Assembly: GCA_029263195.1 (NCBI GenBank)
Contig: JAJCXX010000086.1
Span: forward strand, 1-40,523
Origin: Acidimicrobiales bacterium
Lineage (GTDB): Bacteria > Actinomycetota > Acidimicrobiia > Acidimicrobiales > Aldehydirespiratoraceae
Direction: 5' to 3'
DNA: 40,523 nucleotides
Shown piece after piece: positions 1 through 8,035 of this stretch. The translations under genes and the position numbers were made by a program. Position 1 is the stretch's first letter. Every line of letters starts with the position of its first letter. The notes below the pieces were generated by a model. It saw only the letters and a program-made list of their open reading frames with translations, did no database searches and was not told the DNA's origin.

Positions 1-1022
1 CACTCGGTGGCGTGCGGATAGCCCGAGAGGACGAAGGCGTTCATGCCCACTCCCGCCAGTTCGATGATCGTGTCACGCACCTGGTCGGGATCACCGACAA
101 TCGCCGCACCGGCTCCGCTGCGGGCTCGACCCACTCCGGTCCAGAGGTGTCGAGAGGCGTAGCCCTCGTCGTCGGCGTCGGTACGTAGCTCGGTCTGTCG
201 GTTGACACCGGCGCTCTTCGAATCGAGCGACTTGGCACGAATAGCGTCACCCTCGTCGTCGTCGAGTTTCGACAGAAGGCGACGGGCTGCAGCCCGCGCC
301 TCATCCTCGGATTCGCGGACGATCACGTGCGATCGCCAGCCGTAGCTCAATGACCGGCCGAAGGCCGCGGCACGAGCGTCCATGTCGGCCTTGATTTCAG
401 CCACCTTCTCCGGAAGGTCAGGCCACATCAAGAAGACGTCGGCGCCGCGGGCCGCGCACTCTCTGGCCGCCGGAGACAAGCCACCGAAGTAGAACGCAGG
501 ACTGCCCGCGATCTCCTCGACGATGCGAGGCGGATCAAGTGTGAGGTCGACGAAGTCACCGTGGAAATCGACCGGACGACCATCGAGCAACTCACGGATC
601 ACGTACATCAGCTCGGTGGACCGGCGATATCTGGGCTCCGAATCGAGCTTCTCTCCGGGAACATCGCTCGAGATGATGTTGACTGCCAATCGGCCGCCGG
701 CGATCTGTTGCAGGCTCGCCACCTGACGCACGACCTGCGGCGCAACCAGCTCACCCATGCGAATCGCCAACAGAAGTTTGATCTGCTGGGTCATCGGGGC
801 AATAGCGGCCGCGAAAGCGGTGTTGTCTATTCCGAGCCCGTACCCCGACGGCAGCAGCACATTGTCGTAGCCATAACGTTCGGCGGTGAGAACGATGTTG
901 CGGCAATGGCTCCAGGAGCTGCGAAGCACCGGATCGGGAACCCCCAGAAACTCGTAGTCGTCGTCGCACAAAGCCGAGAACCAGGCGATCTCGAGCGGGT
1001 CTGTCTTGGGTGAGGTGGTCAT
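1..1022 (-). CDS. SsuD-like FMNH2-dependent sulfonate monooxygenase (partial, possibly SmoC-type)
   Basis: The reading frame is open from an ATG at 1022 to the left edge of the window, giving about 340 residues with the C-terminal end missing. It is a luciferase-like (LLM class) flavin monooxygenase of the alkanesulfonate monooxygenase branch. The late segment reads LWTGVGRARSGAGAAIVGDP and the visible end is SGYPHATE; both sit where SsuD proteins have their LWAGVGL...GAGTALVG and SGYPHLEE blocks. Members use reduced FMN and O2 to cleave a C-S bond, releasing sulfite and an aldehyde. The segment NIISSDVPGE differs from the NLVTGSDPQE of E. coli SsuD as I remember it, so the substrate may differ. 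The start overlaps the stop of the upstream aldo/keto reductase gene by 4 nt (ATGA), so the two are translationally coupled. No flavin reductase or transporter is visible, but they could lie beyond the edge. The family is confident; the substrate is inferred from context. Confidence 0.85.
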   Translation of the reverse strand, partial: MTTSPKTDPLEIAWFSALCDDDYEFLGVPDPVLRSSWSHCRNIVLTAERYGYDNVLLPSGYGLGIDNTAFAAAIAPMTQQIKLLLAIRMGELVAPQVVRQVASLQQIAGGRLAVNIISSDVPGEKLDSEPRYRRSTELMYVIRELLDGRPVDFHGDFVDLTLDPPRIVEEIAGSPAFYFGGLSPAARECAARGADVFLMWPDLPEKVAEIKADMDARAAAFGRSLSYGWRSHVIVRESEDEARAAARRLLSKLDDDEGDAIRAKSLDSKSAGVNRQTELRTDADDEGYASRHLWTGVGRARSGAGAAIVGDPDQVRDTIIELAGVGMNAFVLSGYPHATE

Positions 1023-1945
1023 GGCAAGGGAATTCCTTCTGATGCTTCGATGATTCGATAGACGTCGGTTCGCGTCAGGGTCACGCCGAGCGCATCCTGA
1101 GCACGAACGAGTCGGTCGATGTTCTGCGACCCGATGATCGCGACGGGCCGCGACGGGTGGGCCAGCACGAACGCATATGCGATTGCCGCCCGGTCGACGT
1201 TCTCACGTTCAGCCAATTCCCCGATCACCCCGATCAACTCGGGACGAATCCCGTCGGCGTTCGCGTGCCCCATGTCGACGGCGAGTCGGCCGCCGGCGAG
1301 TGGACTCCACGCGAGAGGCGTGACCCCATCGCGCATGCACCGATCGAGAGTTCCGTCTCGCAGAGGCTGCAGGCTTGCCGCCGAGTACTCGGGCTGGTTG
1401 GTGGCAAGCGGAAACGGCAGATGGGCCCGCAGTGCGTCGTACTGGTCCGGGGTGTAGTTCGACACTCCCACCGCACGGATCTTGCCCTCGTCTCGCAGCG
1501 CCGTCAGAGTGGCAGCGACGTCGCCCGGATGGGAGAACAGATCGGGGCGATGGATCTGGTAGAGATCGATCGTGTCGACGCGAAGCCGCCGCAGCGATGC
1601 TTCACACGCCGATCGCAGGTAGTCGGTGCTCTGGTCGTAGGGGATCCCGGGCATGATCCCGCCCTTGGTGGCGAGAACCATCCGGTCGCGCAGGCCCGGA
1701 TGGGCCGCCAGCACCTCGCCGAGGATCTCCTCGTTGGTTCCGAATCCGGTCCCGCCCCAATCGAGCCCGTAGACATCGGCGGTGTCGACAAGGTTCATGC
1801 CAGAGTCGAGGGCCGTGTCGAGGAGTGTGAACGACCGATCGATATCGGTGTCGGTGAATCGCCAGCAACCGAAACCGATCGGTCCGACCGGAGCGAGGCC
1901 CTCGGCCAATGATCTGGGAGTGACCTCGAGAATGGTGTCCGACAT
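1019..1945 (-). CDS. Aldo/keto reductase (possible SmoB-type 6-oxo-sugar reductase)
   Basis: This 308-residue protein is a single-domain (beta/alpha)8 aldo/keto reductase of usual length. The catalytic tetrad is visible: D54 and Y59 in DTADVYG, K94 in LATKGG, and H132 in YQIHRPD. These enzymes reduce aldehydes or ketones with NADPH in the cytoplasm. I place the start at the ATG at 1945 (MSDTILE) rather than 60 bases upstream, because the shorter protein begins as the family does and because a TATTGT hexamer lies 7 nt before it, suggesting a leaderless mRNA. The stop overlaps the start of the SsuD-like gene by 4 nt, so the reductase may act on the aldehyde released by that monooxygenase. In the oxidative sulfoquinovose pathway an AKR (SmoB) reduces 6-oxo-glucose to glucose; the same role here is inference. 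Confidence 0.92.
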   Translation of the reverse strand: MSDTILEVTPRSLAEGLAPVGPIGFGCWRFTDTDIDRSFTLLDTALDSGMNLVDTADVYGLDWGGTGFGTNEEILGEVLAAHPGLRDRMVLATKGGIMPGIPYDQSTDYLRSACEASLRRLRVDTIDLYQIHRPDLFSHPGDVAATLTALRDEGKIRAVGVSNYTPDQYDALRAHLPFPLATNQPEYSAASLQPLRDGTLDRCMRDGVTPLAWSPLAGGRLAVDMGHANADGIRPELIGVIGELAERENVDRAAIAYAFVLAHPSRPVAIIGSQNIDRLVRAQDALGVTLTRTDVYRIIEASEGIPLP

Positions 1946-1951
1946 GGGCCG

Positions 1952-1958
1952 TACAATA
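1952..1958. promoter_or_regulatory. Overlapping bidirectional -10 element
   Basis: The heptamer TACAATA gives TACAAT on the plus strand (1952-1957) and TATTGT on the minus strand (1953-1958). The minus hexamer ends 7 nt before the reductase ATG at 1945 (leaderless arrangement). The plus hexamer lies about 41 nt before the ATG at 1999, leaving room for a leader with the GAGGGAG ribosome-binding site at 1987-1993. No clear -35 elements are seen. Confidence 0.5.
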
Positions 1959-1998
1959 CAGGCGAGGCCCGGGTTCCGAAGAGTTCGAGGGAGACGCC

Positions 1999-3087
1999 AT
2001 GGCAAGCGACGAGGTCCGTTACGGGGTGATCGGCACCGGCATGATGGGGATCGAACACATCGAGAACCTCAAGGCCCTCGAAGGTGCCGTCGTCACGGCG
2101 TTGTGTGATACCCACGAGCCGTCACTGGCGGCCGCCCAAGAGGCTTTGTCTGAAGAGGCCACGCCTTCGGTGTTCGTCGATCACCGCGATCTCATCGACT
2201 CTGGTACCTGCGACGCAGTGGTGATCGCCACACCGAATCACCTTCATCTCGGGCCGCTTCTCGATGTCCTCGACGCCGATCTCCACGTTCTGGTCGAGAA
2301 ACCTCTGTGTACGACCATCGACGACTGCCTGACCGTTGTCGAAGCCGGGCGACGCCACAAAGGGATTGCTTGGGTCGGTCTCGAATACCGCTACATGCCT
2401 CCGATCGCCCGCCTCATACAGGAAGTGCAGCGCGGCACCATCGGAGACCTACGAATGCTGTCGATCCGCGAGCACCGCTTTCCGTTCCTCGACAAGGTCG
2501 CCAACTGGAATCGGTTCTCGGCCAACACCGGCGGCACCCTCGTCGAGAAGTGTTGCCACTACTTCGATCTCATGAACCACATCGTTGGCTCCCGGCCGAT
2601 ACGCGTGATGGCATCGGGGGGCCAGGACGTCAATCACCTCGACGAGATCTACGACGGGAAACTCAGCGACATTCTCGACAACGCCTACGTAATCGTGGAG
2701 TACGCAAACGGCGTGCGCACCATGCTCGACCTTTGCATGTTCGCTGAGGCGACCCGAAATCAAGAAGAGGTCGTGGCGATCGGCGATGTCGGCAAGATCG
2801 AGGCACTGATCCCCGACTCCGTTGTCCGGATCGGGAGAAGAGGCGAGCATTGGATCGGCGGGGTCGAGGAACACGAGATCGCCGATCAGCGAGTTCGCTA
2901 CTCCGGGTTTCATCACGGTTCGTCCTACCTCGAGCACTCCGATCTGCTCGAAGCCATACGCAGCGACGGGGAACCCCTGGTCTCGCTCGAGGACGGCCTG
3001 TGGGGCGTGGCGGTCGGAGTCGCCGCCCATCGGTCCATCGACCAACGTCGCCCGGTCGACATATCCGAGGTTCTTCCGCTGCCCTGA
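1999..3087 (+). CDS. Gfo/Idh/MocA family protein (oxidoreductase or GH188-like NAD-dependent glycosidase)
   Basis: This 362-residue protein has an N-terminal Rossmann fold with GTGMMG (residues 12-17), the TPNHLH segment (79-84) and the EKP signature (100-102) that supplies the family's conserved lysine, followed by the usual C-terminal alpha/beta substrate domain. Most relatives oxidise or reduce sugars and cyclitols with NAD(P). Some branches (GH4-like GH109 and GH188) instead use bound NAD to hydrolyse glycosides. The start is fixed by GAGGGAG 5 nt upstream. The gene is divergent from the reductase/SsuD-like pair across only 53 bp, so co-regulation is likely. Beside a SmoC/SmoB-like pair, a role as NAD-dependent sulfoquinovosidase (SqgA, GH188) is attractive. 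I cannot separate that from an ordinary sugar dehydrogenase by eye. Confidence 0.9.
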   Translation: MASDEVRYGVIGTGMMGIEHIENLKALEGAVVTALCDTHEPSLAAAQEALSEEATPSVFVDHRDLIDSGTCDAVVIATPNHLHLGPLLDVLDADLHVLVEKPLCTTIDDCLTVVEAGRRHKGIAWVGLEYRYMPPIARLIQEVQRGTIGDLRMLSIREHRFPFLDKVANWNRFSANTGGTLVEKCCHYFDLMNHIVGSRPIRVMASGGQDVNHLDEIYDGKLSDILDNAYVIVEYANGVRTMLDLCMFAEATRNQEEVVAIGDVGKIEALIPDSVVRIGRRGEHWIGGVEEHEIADQRVRYSGFHHGSSYLEHSDLLEAIRSDGEPLVSLEDGLWGVAVGVAAHRSIDQRRPVDISEVLPLP

Positions 3088-3127
3088 CGGGCCCGATCGC
3101 CACTCCCGGTAGGGGCGCAGGCCCAAC

Positions 3128-3133
3128 TACGTT
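3128..3133 (+). promoter_or_regulatory. TANNNT -10 hexamer, leaderless
   Basis: TACGTT ends 6 nt before the ATG at 3140. There is no Shine-Dalgarno sequence in the short space, so transcription probably starts at or next to the start codon. Confidence 0.5.
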
Positions 3134-3139
3134 TCGGTC

Positions 3140-4429
3140 ATGAGAATCCGACGGGTCATTGGCTCAGTGACGGCCATGGTGATGTTGGCTTCGGCCTGCA
3201 GCTCCGACGGCGCGGCGCCGGCCGTCGTCTCGAACCCCGACCAGGCCGTCACGGAGACTCCCGGCCGGATCGCCACCGTCGGCATCGATGGACTCCACCT
3301 CGTGCGCTCCGATTCAACCCTCCTGGCGTCGCCGCTCGTCGGTGACCTCGTCACCCAACCCACGTGGTCACGCCGCGGTAGCCGCGTCGTGGTGTCCACC
3401 CAGACCGGCGACAACTGGGAAGTCGCCGTTGTCGAAGGGGCCAGCGGTGAGGTCATCTCCACAACGAGAGCCAACCGCCGCTACTTCTTCTTCTCGTGGA
3501 GCCATGACGGAACCCGTATCGCTGCTCTGGGTCCGGGGGTCGCCGGCACGACACTCGATCTTCTCGACTCCGACGGCAATCTCATTGCCGACTCCGTGGC
3601 GAGCGGTGGTTCGGTCTATGTGGCCTGGGAGCCCAACGGGGACGACCTGCTGGTGCACATCGACAACGACATCGTGCTGATCGAACCCGATCTCACCACA
3701 TCTCCACTCGGAACGGTCGGGAGGTTCTTCCTGTCGGCATCGTGGATTCCCGGCACCCGCGACTTCCTGGTGATCGCACCTTCACCGAACCGGCCCCACT
3801 TGCTTCGACTCGGGGTCGATGCGCTCGTCGATGATCCGACCGCCGATCCGATCGAGGATCTCGGCCCAACAGACGGAGTTGCGTCGACGGTCGTGGATCC
3901 GTCCGGAAGCCTCGCGACGCTCCTCCACGCACCGTCCGGGCAGGCGCCGGACCAAGGTGACACCATTGCTGCGGCATATCGACCGGCCGAGACGACTTCC
4001 CGGCAGGACCCCATCCGCCCGATCCAGAACCCGACCGCCTCAGTCGAAATTGTCGACCTGGCCACCGGCGGACGAACCCCGATCATCGACGCCTCCCCGC
4101 TGTGGGGTGAATGGAGCCCCGACGGCCGCCACTTCTTGGTGGCAACGTTCGACATTGACTCGAGAGAGGGTGTCTGGTCGACATGGGACGGCCGATCGCT
4201 CACCCGCCTGACCAACTTCCTCCCGACCAGCTCATTCCTGCAGCGCTACCTGCTCTTCGCCGACCAATACGTTGAGCAGCCGCGTCTCTGGGCTCCCGAC
4301 AGCTCGGCCTTCACCTATGCCGGCCGCGATCGCTCCGACAACGACGCCGCATTCATCATGGGACTCGACCCGGGCGAAGCTCCGGTCGAGCTCGATGCCG
4401 CGTCGGTGAGCTTCTGGAGTTCGAACTGA
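3140..4429 (+). CDS. Lipoprotein with TolB/WD40-like beta-propeller
   Basis: The 429-residue product starts with a basic n-region, a short hydrophobic stretch and the lipobox LASAC, with C20 as the lipidated residue, so it should be anchored on the outer face of the cytoplasmic membrane. The mature part contains several propeller-blade motifs of the PD40/TolB kind, such as QPTWSRRGSRVVV, FSWSHDGTRIAAL and WGEWSPDGRHFLVAT, each with a W-S-x-D/R-G turn. These domains usually bind proteins or glycans; no catalytic motif is seen. The gene stands alone between the Gfo/Idh/MocA gene (52 bp) and the NTF2 operon. Its exact role is unknown. Confidence 0.8.
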   Translation: MRIRRVIGSVTAMVMLASACSSDGAAPAVVSNPDQAVTETPGRIATVGIDGLHLVRSDSTLLASPLVGDLVTQPTWSRRGSRVVVSTQTGDNWEVAVVEGASGEVISTTRANRRYFFFSWSHDGTRIAALGPGVAGTTLDLLDSDGNLIADSVASGGSVYVAWEPNGDDLLVHIDNDIVLIEPDLTTSPLGTVGRFFLSASWIPGTRDFLVIAPSPNRPHLLRLGVDALVDDPTADPIEDLGPTDGVASTVVDPSGSLATLLHAPSGQAPDQGDTIAAAYRPAETTSRQDPIRPIQNPTASVEIVDLATGGRTPIIDASPLWGEWSPDGRHFLVATFDIDSREGVWSTWDGRSLTRLTNFLPTSSFLQRYLLFADQYVEQPRLWAPDSSAFTYAGRDRSDNDAAFIMGLDPGEAPVELDAASVSFWSSN

Positions 4430-4464
4430 CATCGCAGCGTCCTCGGCCGGCCGTGTCACGCGCC

Positions 4465-4470
4465 TAGTCT
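4465..4470 (+). promoter_or_regulatory. TANNNT -10 hexamer for the NTF2-NUDIX-ATPase-DAGK operon
   Basis: TAGTCT lies 27 nt upstream of the ATG at 4498. The leader would carry the purine-rich GAGGCGAG (4483-4490) as ribosome-binding site. No convincing -35 is seen. Confidence 0.4.
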
Positions 4471-4497
4471 CGTTCCACCGACGAGGCGAGCTACACC

Positions 4498-4938
4498 ATG
4501 GACTTGCAGGCAATCAGCGACAGAATCGAAATCGAGGACCTTCTCACTCGATACGCCCGGGCGGTCGATCGACGCGACTGGGACCTGTACCGCACGGTGT
4601 TCACTCCAGAAGCTCACATCGACTACACCTCGGCGGGTGGGATCACCGCTGGAGTCGACGCCATGTGCGAGTGGCTCGACACGGCGCTCTCCCAGTTTCC
4701 CGCCACCCAACATCTGGTTAGCAACATCGATGCGCTGGTCGATGGTGACACCGCCGAGGTGGAAGCCATGTTTCACAACCCCATGAAAATGCCCGACGGA
4801 AGTGTGTGGTTCACCGGGGGCTGGTATCACCACCAACTCGTTCGAACGCCCGGCGGATGGCGGAGTCGCGAACTCATCGAAGAATCGTGTTACTTCCACG
4901 GCATGCCCGAACGACCCGGGCACGAGGCCGATCGATGA
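4498..4938 (+). CDS. SnoaL/NTF2-like protein
   Basis: This 146-residue protein is one cone-shaped alpha+beta barrel of the NTF2/SnoaL_4 kind. The N-terminal helix IEDLLTRYARAVDRRDWDLY is typical, followed by a FTPEAHIDYT strand and a central block with TQHLVSNIDALVDGDTAEV. Members act as small-molecule isomerases, dehydratases or ligand-binding proteins; the fold does not predict the substrate. The stop overlaps the start of the NUDIX gene by 4 nt (ATGA), making it the first gene of a coupled four-gene operon. Confidence 0.85.
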   Translation: MDLQAISDRIEIEDLLTRYARAVDRRDWDLYRTVFTPEAHIDYTSAGGITAGVDAMCEWLDTALSQFPATQHLVSNIDALVDGDTAEVEAMFHNPMKMPDGSVWFTGGWYHHQLVRTPGGWRSRELIEESCYFHGMPERPGHEADR

Positions 4939-5681
4939 ACACCAACGACCGGCTGAGCACCGATTCCAAGAGATTCGCAGCGTGGGCCAAGAAGGCGAAT
5001 GAGGCAGGCGAGACCCCGGCGATCCCCGCGGCGACCGTGGTCGTGTTGCGCGACACCGCCGAGGGCCCAACCACATTGATGCTCCGCAAGAACTCCCGGA
5101 TCGCGTTCGGCGGAATGTGGGTATTCCCGGGAGGCCGAATCGACCTCGGCGATCACTCCGCCGGTCCGGCCGACGAACTCGCGGCGGCTCGTATGGCGGC
5201 GGCACGCGAAGCAATGGAGGAAGCCTCGGTCGTGGTCGAGCCGCAAGAGATGGTCCTGATCTCCCATTGGCTTCCGCCGGCGATCGCCCCCAAGCGCTAC
5301 TCGACCTGGTTCTTCGCGGTAGCCGTCGAGAGCGAAGTCGTCGCCATCGACGACGGCGAAATCGTCGACAACGAATGGATGACGCCGGAACGGGCGCTAC
5401 AACGGCATCATGAAGGTGAGATCGAGCTGGTTCCGCCCACGTGGGTCACCCTCCATTCCCTCAGCGGGTTCCCCACGGTGAGCGACGCGCTGGCGGCGCT
5501 CGGCAGTCGATCGCCTCGCCATCACGAGACCCATATCGCCCTCACCGGCAACGGGCCGGTCGCCATGTGGGAGGGCGACTCCGGCTACGAGACCAACGAC
5601 GCAACGACTGCCGGACCCAGACATCGGCTCGAGATGTACGAGAGTGGCTACGTGTACGACGACACCGGTGCAACCGAGTGA
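4935..5681 (+). CDS. NUDIX hydrolase, NUDT19-like
   Basis: The 248-residue product has a NUDIX core. The strand MWVFPGGRID leads into a Nudix box whose second half is REAMEEAS (about residues 92-99), holding the metal-binding glutamates. The box is split by an insertion of about 20 residues rich in Ala and Asp between GG and RE, as in NUDT19-type CoA-pyrophosphatase relatives. A late LVPPTWVTLHSLS segment is also typical of that branch. The enzyme should hydrolyse an X-linked nucleoside diphosphate, perhaps an acyl-CoA; this is inferred from family. I chose the ATG at 4935 because it overlaps the preceding stop by 4 nt. The longer upstream frame runs inside the NTF2 gene. Its own stop overlaps the ATPase GTG start. 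Confidence 0.88.
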   Translation: MNTNDRLSTDSKRFAAWAKKANEAGETPAIPAATVVVLRDTAEGPTTLMLRKNSRIAFGGMWVFPGGRIDLGDHSAGPADELAAARMAAAREAMEEASVVVEPQEMVLISHWLPPAIAPKRYSTWFFAVAVESEVVAIDDGEIVDNEWMTPERALQRHHEGEIELVPPTWVTLHSLSGFPTVSDALAALGSRSPRHHETHIALTGNGPVAMWEGDSGYETNDATTAGPRHRLEMYESGYVYDDTGATE

Positions 5682-8035
5682 CCGAACCCGACGGCACCGA
5701 CGGACTGTCCGCGGCCGAGGTCGCTGAACGTGTCGCCGACGGACGTGTCAACGACGTCCCCGACGCTCCGATGCGCACGATCCCTGAGATCGTCAAGGCC
5801 AACGTGCTCACGCCCGTCAACGCGATCATCGGGACACTCTTCGTTCTCATACTGGTCGCGGGGTTCCCGGCCGACGCCTTGTTCGCCGGGGTCATCGTCT
5901 CCAACAGCGTCATCGGGATCGGACAAGAACTCCAGGCCCGCCGCACCCTCAGCGCCCTTGCGGTGCTGTCGGCTCCAAAGGCGCGGGTGGTGCGAGACGG
6001 CGAGGTCACCGAGATCGAGGTCAGCGGCGTGGTGGCCGACGAGGTCCTCGAAATGCATCCCGGTGATCAATTGGTGGTCGACGGTGAGGTGATCACCGCA
6101 GCCGGCCTCGAAATGGACGAGTCCCTCCTCACCGGCGAAAGCGACGCCATAGAGAAAAAGCCGGGCGATGAGGTGCTATCGGGTTCGTTCGTTGCGGCGG
6201 GCTCAGGGCGCTATCGAGCCACCCGCATCGGAGCCGACGCCTACGCCGCGAAGCTTGCCGATGAGGCCCGACGATTCGAACTCGCCGACAGCGAACTGCG
6301 ACGCGGCGTCAACACCATCTTGCGGTGGCTCATACTGATAATTCCTCCGGCCGCCGCTCTGCTCCTCCTCAGGCAACTCGGAACCGTCGACCGCTGGCAG
6401 GAAGCCCTTCAAGGCACGGTCGCAGCCGCAGTGGCGATGGTGCCCGACGGGCTCGTGCTGCTCACAAGCTTGAGCTTCATCACCGGCGTGGTCGCACTGG
6501 CTCGCCGCAAGGCGCTCGCCAAGGAGCTGGCATCCGTCGAGTTGCTGGCCCGCGTCGACACTCTCTGCCTCGACAAGACCGGCACCATCACCACGGGAGA
6601 GATCTCGTTGGCCTCGGTCGTCCCTCTCCGGGACACGACACCAGCGCAGGCAGCTGAGGCTCTCGGTGCTCTCGGTGCGGCCGATCCCGCGCCCAACGCC
6701 ACGCTGGCTGCCATCATCGCCACCCACGATGCGCCCCGAGAATGGACGGTCGGAGAGAGCCTGCCGTTCTCCTCAGCTCGCAAGTGGGCCGCCACCGAGT
6801 TCGTCGACCGCGGTGTCTTCTACCTGGGAGCCCCCGACATTCTCTTCGATGCCGACGACGACGCCGAGAGAGCAATCGCCGACCAAGCGGCGGCATCGGG
6901 CACCCGTGTGCTGCTCGTGACCCGAGCCGACGGCGCGTGGCAGGGCGACCAACTGGCCGAGAAGCGCGATCCCATAGCTCTCGTACTGCTGGAAGACACT
7001 GTTCGGCCTGACGCCACCGAGATATTCGCCTTCTTCCGGGAACAGGGAGTGGAGTTGAAGGTCATCTCCGGCGACAATGCCGCCACCGTCGCGGCGGTCG
7101 CTCGACGAGCCGGGATTGACACGACATCCGACGCGTACGACGCCCGGCAACTGCCCGAGGACCCCGAGCAGCTGGCCGACCTGTTGGAATCCACCACCGT
7201 CTTTGGTCGGGTGACACCACACCAGAAGCGGTCAATGGTCCACGCCCTGCAATCAAGAGGGCACACGGTGGCGATGACCGGCGACGGCGTCAACGACGTG
7301 CTGGCACTCAAGGACTCCGACATGGGTATCGCCATGGGGTCGGGCTCGGCCGCGGCACGCGCTGTCGCCCAACTGGTGTTGCTCGACAATCGATTCGCCA
7401 CCCTTCCCCGGGTGCTCGCCGAGGGTCGCCGGGTGATCAACAACATCGAACGGGTGGCCAACCTGTTCATCACCAAAGCGGCCTACGCCGTCCTGCTCAC
7501 GGCGCTGGTCGGAATCGCCGGATCCCCGTTCCCGTTCCTGCCACGTCAACTCACCCTCATCGGCACATTCTCGATCGGGGTACCCGGATTCTTCCTGGCG
7601 CTCGCCCCCAACCATTCGTTGGTGAGGCCGGGGTTCCTCGAACGGGTGCTTCGGTTCTCGCTACCTGCCGGAGCCGTCGCAGGAACCGTCACCTTCGTTC
7701 TGTACGAGGTCGTGAGACGAATGGACGACGTCTCGTTGGCCGAGGCCCGGACCTCGGCCACCGCCACCCTCTTGCTGTTCGGGCTCGTCATTCTGGTACT
7801 GATCAGCCGACCTTTGCGACCATGGAAGCTGGGACTGGCCGGCGCCATGGCCGCCCTGTACTCCCTCACGATGGTGGTGCCGTCACTGCGGGACTACTTC
7901 GAGCTCGACCTTCCCCACGGAGCAGTGTGGGTGGTGGTGATGGTCGCTGGAGTGATCGGCGGGATCGCCATCACAGCAGTCACCCAGCTTCTCGATCACA
8001 ACCGTGACCACCGGTCCGAAGCGACCAGTCGATGA
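5678..8035 (+). CDS. ctpE: P-type cation ATPase, CtpE-like (probable Ca2+ transport)
   Basis: The 785-residue product starts at a GTG overlapping the NUDIX stop (GTGA). All P-type landmarks are present: actuator-domain TGES (152-155), phosphorylation motif DKTGT with D299, and the hinge TGDGVND. The M4 helix carries PDGLVLL (256-262), where calcium pumps usually have PEGL. There is no N-terminal heavy-metal-binding domain. The order and wording, such as a GLSAAEVAERVADGRVNDVP opening and an SGSFVAAGSGRYRATRIG block, match what I recall of mycobacterial CtpE, a calcium uptake ATPase. The C-terminal part holds six predicted membrane segments. The ion is inferred from family. It is co-transcribed with a lipid-kinase-like gene downstream. 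Confidence 0.93.
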   Translation: MTEPDGTDGLSAAEVAERVADGRVNDVPDAPMRTIPEIVKANVLTPVNAIIGTLFVLILVAGFPADALFAGVIVSNSVIGIGQELQARRTLSALAVLSAPKARVVRDGEVTEIEVSGVVADEVLEMHPGDQLVVDGEVITAAGLEMDESLLTGESDAIEKKPGDEVLSGSFVAAGSGRYRATRIGADAYAAKLADEARRFELADSELRRGVNTILRWLILIIPPAAALLLLRQLGTVDRWQEALQGTVAAAVAMVPDGLVLLTSLSFITGVVALARRKALAKELASVELLARVDTLCLDKTGTITTGEISLASVVPLRDTTPAQAAEALGALGAADPAPNATLAAIIATHDAPREWTVGESLPFSSARKWAATEFVDRGVFYLGAPDILFDADDDAERAIADQAAASGTRVLLVTRADGAWQGDQLAEKRDPIALVLLEDTVRPDATEIFAFFREQGVELKVISGDNAATVAAVARRAGIDTTSDAYDARQLPEDPEQLADLLESTTVFGRVTPHQKRSMVHALQSRGHTVAMTGDGVNDVLALKDSDMGIAMGSGSAAARAVAQLVLLDNRFATLPRVLAEGRRVINNIERVANLFITKAAYAVLLTALVGIAGSPFPFLPRQLTLIGTFSIGVPGFFLALAPNHSLVRPGFLERVLRFSLPAGAVAGTVTFVLYEVVRRMDDVSLAEARTSATATLLLFGLVILVLISRPLRPWKLGLAGAMAALYSLTMVVPSLRDYFELDLPHGAVWVVVMVAGVIGGIAITAVTQLLDHNRDHRSEATSR

